From positions 75,028,049 through 75,092,048 of the forward strand of contig NC_069129.1 in assembly GCF_026914265.1 (NCBI RefSeq): a DNA stretch of 64,000 nt, in the 5' to 3' direction. Positions within the stretch are counted from its first letter, which is position 1; each line of letters starts with the position of its first letter. The DNA comes from Mya arenaria (lineage: Eukaryota; Mollusca; Bivalvia; Myida; Myidae). A model generated the notes under the pieces. The model was not told where the DNA came from, made no database searches, and saw only the letters and a program-made list of their open reading frames with translations. The translations under genes were made by a program, and so were the position numbers. This document shows, in pieces, positions 58,805-64,000 of the stretch.

Positions 58805-61120
58805 TGGTGCTATTATTACAAACATGACATATGACTAACTTAATATTTCTTACAAAAAAGTACACTTGAAAGTTTGCCAACAAAATAAAATGCCTGACAT
58901 ACATATATATTAAGATACCTGTATATATCTATATAATATTGCTTTTTAAAACATGATTCATGAATTATTTTTCGAAACACTTTGTTTGAAATAACATCAA
59001 ATTATTGGTATTGGCCGGCTAGTTTGACTGACAGCCGCGTCATGTTAATTAGTGACATGATCATTTGCTTTGAAAAACCACATGGCCAGTGGGTCATAAA
59101 ACTATACGAAACACAACCAAAACACGCAAATTCTAAAACTTATTAATTAATTCGACAGACTGCGGGAAATTTTATGACCGAACTATATATAAATTGAAAT
59201 AATAAATAAATATATTAATAGCAAGCATTTTATCTCACTATTTATTGTATTTTAACAATTGTGACAACTGTTTTAAAAAAATGCTGATAAAATCCGCTCC
59301 GAGATCATATCTTAAATAAGTGGCATCTGTTTTTAAAGAAACGAGACTGATTATTTATTAAAAATCAAGAACAATTATCATTAATTATAAGTTTGCATGT
59401 TATTGAAGGTTCTGAATTGAAACTTATTGTTCATTTTTGCGGTTAAACAACAGCCTAACAATTAAATCAAAATTTAAAAAGCAGCAAACTAGATCTGCTT
59501 CTATTCCTCAATTTATTTTAAACTGCTCTAATTGTTAGCTTCCTTTTGCACAGTTTGTTACCCATTATTAATTTTATTTTGATTGATAGCCGTTAAACCT
59601 TACCCACAAATTGGTATGAGGGAGTTGCAATAATATTGCCCTAAGTTGCACTCTCTAAGTTTGACAACTTATACTTATTGAAGTTTTGTCTCAGAATCAA
59701 ATATTAATATTAGTAAATAAAACAATTTTAATATTGAGTTTCAATTTTCACGAAATGCGTAAGTTTCAGCCAATATTTAGCCGCTGGTCATTTTACCAAT
59801 CAACAGCATATAATCAATATCCAATCGCCACAGCGGCATGCAGAAAGCGCAACAATCAATATTATCAGTGTCATTAGATGCCAAATAGCAACAATGAAGA
59901 ATACCCAACAATAATGAGGTAAAACTACCAGCTAGCATATCATAAGATATAATTAATTAATTGTTATTTATTTTTGATGGGACTTCGATTATTAGTTAGG
60001 TGTTATGTCAGTGAACAGTTCGTTGGTATTTATAATTCGATCGTGAGCCATTGAACGCCCGGACAAACTTAAATTCTGATGAAATGTGGGTTTGTTATTT
60101 AAATAAAGGTACAACATTTTGAGCTTAAAAATATTTTTTAGGTAGAAAAAATGCACATCACAATAAAGATGGCAATCTTAAAGGTTTGACATTTTGACAT
60201 TAGACAATTTTCGGCTCGCTGTTACCATTTTGAGGGGAAACAAAATAAATAAATAAGTTTGCCTTTGTTAATTATTACAAGCTATGTTTTGTTTTTTTTT
60301 AGGTTTAATATTACTTGGCATACATTGACAACATTTCTCAGAAATGTCATGTATAAAGATTTATATATATGTAGTATCATCGCATCTGGGAATGGACTGG
60401 TTGAATTGTTTAGAGCTGCACTCTCACAGATTGACCGTTTTGACAAAAAATATTTTTGTCTCAGATTTTTTTTTGTATAAATTCCTTTAATTCAAGCACA
60501 AATATCACAGTAAACGGATCTTAATTGCTAAGAAAGATTACAGTTTTTAAAGCTTTGTGAGTGCATTTGTTAACAAGTCTAGACTTAGACATATATAGGT
60601 TGTGTCACATTTTCTAATGTTTTTTCTATCACGGGGTTTTCTAACTTCATGGTGATGACTTTGCCATATTGCTGTATTTTATCAAATCTGCATTTCAAAT
60701 ATCTGTAAGACATAAGCTTATTGTGTTTGCATTATTTCTTTTTCAGTGACCTGATGTCCGTGCGCAATTTGACATAATGCCTGAAGGCAAGAACTCGCAG
60801 AATGGAACTCATGTTACATGTGTAATGTTTTCTTGATTTTTGTTTTAACAGTCTGTATAAATTGTTGTGTGACAAGACAGTGGAATTTTAAACATAAAAC
60901 ATTTTGTTTGAGCAAATGCCACAATGAAATGATGTTAAGGCAGATTTAGAATGACATTTAACATTGATTACCCAAGCATGCTATTTTTAAATCTTATGAC
61001 TTAAAAGTAATTATTAGTTTTTCATATGTCTATAAATAATGTTTTATAAAAAAACAGCATGTATTTGTTAATTCTTATCACCCGTGTCTAACACGGTCAA
61101 ACCCTACCTAAGTCCATTCC
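58805..61120. other. AT-rich intergenic stretch
   Basis: Only short open frames without recognisable protein character, homopolymer T and A runs, and no repeats shared with the rest of the window were seen. Confidence 0.45.
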
Positions 61121-61126
61121 GTTTAA

Positions 61127-61339
61127 GGTCCGTACATTCATCCGTAAACCTTACGTGTACGTGAAGGTTCGTACATCCATGCGTGTACGGTGTCCGTATT
61201 CAAATCCCGTACACGTTGCATGCACGGGTCCGTATTTCCATTCCATACACGCTGCATGTACGGGTCTGTATATTAATCAAGTGCACGTTGCATGTACGAG
61301 GTCCGTATATTCATTCATCCCGTACACGTAGTACGTGTG
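61127..61339 (+). repeat. Minisatellite, ~36-bp unit, six degenerate copies
   Basis: Units begin ggtccgtacattcatcc-like and contain cgtacacgttgcatgtacg-like halves, repeating at about 61127, 61166, 61190, 61225, 61261 and 61299. The units are CpG- and ACGT-rich in an AT-rich setting and diverge by several bases each. The array lies about 250 bp beyond the 3' end of the fucosyltransferase-like gene. Confidence 0.75.
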
Positions 61340-61425
61340 TAGACACTTAAATAAACGCCCATATTGTGCAACACGACTACTTTCGATGATAAATAAGAAG
61401 GGTCTTAATAGCCGAGATGAGATGT

Positions 61426-61431
61426 TTTAAT
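61426..61431 (-). promoter_or_regulatory. Candidate poly(A) signal of the GT10 gene
   Basis: tttaat reads ATTAAA on the minus strand, about 165 bp past the stop codon. It is the commonest variant of the canonical signal; no AATAAA is closer. Confidence 0.3.
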
Positions 61432-61594
61432 CAATCACAAAAAGGCGAAAAATGACATGAATTTGATCATTTTTCGTATCTACATCGAGACCAAAATATG
61501 ATTTACATGTATAAACATGTTCATGCTAAAAACAAGAAGGAATGCATTTGATTGGAGTGTGACCTGTTCGATCAGAATGAAACACTCGATTGAA

Positions 61595-62689
61595 CTAAAC
61601 ATCATTTGGTTTGATGCACTGTCCAAGTTCCTCTTCTGCGTCATAAATTGTCTTTCGTTTAAGATAGGGATCATTCAATTTTCGGCAAATATTACATATT
61701 GACTGCTTAAATTGCTCCTTGCCATCGTGCCAAGCTTGAAAGTTGTCTTTCTGTATTAAGAAGTTCGAATACAAGGTTTCATTTTCCGACACTTCAACCA
61801 AATAATTAACTAAATCGCTTGTGTTTCTGAAGTCCCTGGTGTTGATGAACGAGCCTTTTGGAAATATATTGGTATAATTTGCTTTTCCGCGAACCACACA
61901 AATAATGTCAGTGTTGAAGTGGGAGTATATCTTTTCTGTAACATAATCATCACAAAAAGCATTTTCAAACGCTAAATAAAACTTATAATCATTGCTTAAT
62001 AAAGTAGGGAGTTTACTCTGTGAAACGTTTATAGGTCCACATTTTCCAAATATGTCGATACTGTGGTTTTGCAAACGCATATTCATGTTATTCACAAATT
62101 TGTCTCTTAAACTGTGTGCATTGCAATGACTCACGGCCCATGCTGCAAATTTGTTTTTCCTTTGAAATATCATGGAGTAGTTTTTTGACAATAGCTTTAA
62201 TCTTTCTGATACCCTTCCATACGGCATAAATATATCTGCAGAAGGTCTATAGTTCCATGTCCAATTGAACACATCTTTCCAATGTTTGTTTTTGTAATCT
62301 CTGATCCACGAGTTTTGTACATTTGTCTCTAATGAAAAGGCTACCCAGATTTGATTTTGGTTTCTCATAATGTTTTCTATTGGTGGTTTTGTACCCATGT
62401 GACCATCCGCTAAGGAAAACACCACTGCAGCACTTTTATCGAAAATGTTTCTGTTCGTTGAAGTAATACAGTTAATACATTTTGTTTCATATGGTACAAC
62501 CCATATCGGCTGATTCCACCAAAGAATTGTAAGTTTAACATTTGTGCTATTCAAGACCAAATGTTCTTCTTCTTTTGCCTCCTTGACCTGATCGCCGAAT
62601 TCCACGATATGGTTCAAATATATATAGTAGCAGATAGCAATTGCACTGCTTATAGAAAAAATCGCTCGCAAACCTGTCAAATTAAACAT
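61595..62689 (-). CDS. Alpha-1,3-fucosyltransferase-like protein (GT10), intronless
   Basis: An intact 364-residue type II Golgi enzyme expected to transfer fucose from GDP-fucose in alpha-1,3 linkage to GlcNAc in glycans. Residues 8-25 are the membrane anchor, followed by a stem. The N-terminal domain (about 50-165) holds IWVAFSLETNVQNSW (114-128) and FNWTWNYRPSADIFMPYGRV (141-160), typical of the family. The catalytic C-terminal domain holds AAWAVSHCN (182-190) and the GDP-fucose signature FYLAFENAFCDDYVTEK (237-253). VVRGKANYTNIFPKGSFI (265-282) follows it, and a CxxC at 332-335 matches the usual C-terminal disulfide. Glycosylation sites are at about 47, 142, 221, 271, 289 and 303. The length is normal and no frame break is seen. 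The Met at 62689 lies directly before the anchor. The acceptor type cannot be read from sequence. Confidence 0.93.
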   Translation of the reverse strand: MFNLTGLRAIFSISSAIAICYYIYLNHIVEFGDQVKEAKEEEHLVLNSTNVKLTILWWNQPIWVVPYETKCINCITSTNRNIFDKSAAVVFSLADGHMGTKPPIENIMRNQNQIWVAFSLETNVQNSWIRDYKNKHWKDVFNWTWNYRPSADIFMPYGRVSERLKLLSKNYSMIFQRKNKFAAWAVSHCNAHSLRDKFVNNMNMRLQNHSIDIFGKCGPINVSQSKLPTLLSNDYKFYLAFENAFCDDYVTEKIYSHFNTDIICVVRGKANYTNIFPKGSFINTRDFRNTSDLVNYLVEVSENETLYSNFLIQKDNFQAWHDGKEQFKQSICNICRKLNDPYLKRKTIYDAEEELGQCIKPNDV

Positions 62690-62699
62690 AACAAATATG

Positions 62700-63560
62700 A
62701 ATTAAGTATATGATAGTTGTCTATCCGTCTATTCTATTAAGGTTTCGATTTGCCATGATGTATGATACTATATCAAGTGAATACAAATGTGGATCTATCT
62801 AACACATTTACCTATTTCCGTATCATTGTTCGAATCTGGACTAAAACGCACAACTCTTGTATGCATATGTATTTGCTGTTACGTTTTGCTTTTTCAAATT
62901 AACTCAAGGTTCTAAAGTAGTTATTTGCAATACGATTTTGGCGTATCAGTATAGGATGGGTCTCTACTGATTTTGTAAATTGAACACTGAAACCTTGGAA
63001 TATATTCATTATTATTAACATGAAAAACAAAAAATAACGGCAAATGTTTTGAAGATTTAAAAAAAAAAATGTTTTGTTTTCAAAACAGATTATTACACAC
63101 AGTAACATGTCAAAGATGCAACCTTGCTCTCAGTAAGATTTACCATAATTAATAATAGTGTTTAAATATACCAACAAGAATGAATAAATGTCGTAAATAA
63201 TGGTTCTTATGAAGGATACCAAGTCTAATTTGAAATAAATGTGCATAAAACACGGTATTTCTACCTTAGGAGACTATAGTAGACTACAGTAAATATTTTA
63301 ATATCACCAATCATTTAATATTTTTGCGCTTTCTACCATCAAATACATGGTTTTAATCTTGTTTTCAGTAATTGATATTTTTCATAAATGCATTATTTAG
63401 TAAGTAGTTAAAGGTTTATCACTCAAAATTTAAGTTTGTTATACATGATTATGTATTGATTTTGAATAAGAGTGTCACTTTAAATAAAAAGGTTAAGTTG
63501 TCTCATCATTTAGTGTTTTCTAATCTGCTTTTCTAATTCTGAATAAATATATTATATATA
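62700..63560. other. Upstream flank of the GT10 gene, no gene seen
   Basis: AT-rich DNA with an A-run at 63058-63069. I see no promoter element I could defend and no other gene. Confidence 0.4.
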
Positions 63561-63567
63561 CTTAATT

Positions 63568-64000
63568 GAAAAACTACAGAAACAAGCTCAGTAGCAAAAC
63601 GTTTAAACATAAAGCCGGTTTAATGGCACCTGGTAAACACCAAAGACGTAGAACACAAAAAACAAAAATTCACAAACAAGAAACATGGAAGAACAGCACA
63701 AAACTCCACAAACAGCACAGTGGATACCTACTATATATAAACAACTAGGAATGTTTATCAAAGATTGTTAGGTACGGTCAGTAAAATGTAAATTTACTGG
63801 GGTGTTTAACCAGTTTACGTGCACACACCTCACTTTTATCCTAACAATCCTAAATAAAGAAAAAGCGTAAAAGGTAAATCTTTTTCAAAGTATGCATTAA
63901 CTTGAGGAAACTTAATAATAAAACAAATAATAATAAGCTTATAGGTAAACCCAAGTACTTCAATGATTAGATATCCCAACTCTATCTGCAGACGGAGGAA
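63568..64000 (-). repeat. Dispersed repeat family A, copy 5 (minus, runs off window)
   Basis: It begins acagaaacaagctcagtagc, with aaacataaagccggttt, acaccaaagacgtagaac, attgttaggtacggtcag and the end block aagtacttcaatgattagat. It matches the copy at 12357-12730 across its length, but with insertions. It reaches the window edge, so its far boundary is not seen. Confidence 0.8.

Overview
The window looks like accessory, repeat-dominated DNA from an animal nuclear genome, most likely a bivalve mollusc. The evidence is AT-rich non-coding sequence, no operons, and remnants of LINE, Penelope-like, BEL/Pao, Ty3/gypsy, mariner, Crypton-like and TTAA-MITE elements of the types common in molluscs. 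There are also two intronless glycosyltransferase genes of animal type. The organism call is inference; nothing here identifies a species.

Layout. 1-2.5 kb: a decayed ~160-bp tandem repeat, then two head-to-tail copies of a dispersed repeat that recurs at 12.3, 28.7 and 63.6 kb. 2.9-6.6 kb: a BEL/Pao fossil (minus strand) split by a dead mariner. 6.6-7.8 kb: a 70-bp-arm foldback next to a ~1-kb element with inverted ends that carries a tyrosine-recombinase (Crypton-like) remnant. 8.8-11.5 kb: a diverged ~370-bp tandem repeat interrupted by a ~1.2-kb hairpin-ended insertion. 11.6-15.4 kb: a broken minus-strand gene of a widespread invertebrate family, with a TTAA MITE and a Penelope-like RT fragment between its blocks. 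16.5-18.1 kb: a LINE fossil. 19.0-28.5 kb: an old, heavily broken Ty3/gypsy copy. 31.4-32.4 kb: an intact beta-1,3-galactosyltransferase-like gene. 34.1-34.6 kb: another LINE fragment.

35.3-44.8 kb: a young, nearly whole Ty3/gypsy element whose 812/813-bp LTRs differ at about three places. Its 3' LTR directly abuts a 4.5-kb array of 26.4 near-identical 170-bp units (44.8-49.3 kb). The array is 58% GC and CpG-rich, and each unit carries CRE-like TGACGTCA sites. 51.5-57.6 kb: the most unusual structure. Inverted arms of about 0.8 and 0.7 kb enclose a broken minus-strand gene whose acidic and Cys-rich motifs suggest a nuclease-type transposon protein, and both arms carry a 78-nt exon-like ORF with splice signals. 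57.6-58.8 kb: a Penelope-like RT fragment. 61.1-62.7 kb: a 36-bp minisatellite downstream of an intact alpha-1,3-fucosyltransferase-like gene. The right end enters another dispersed-repeat copy.

The two glycosyltransferases would act in the Golgi on protein or lipid glycans. They are the only convincing intact host genes; almost everything else is mobile or repetitive DNA of different ages.
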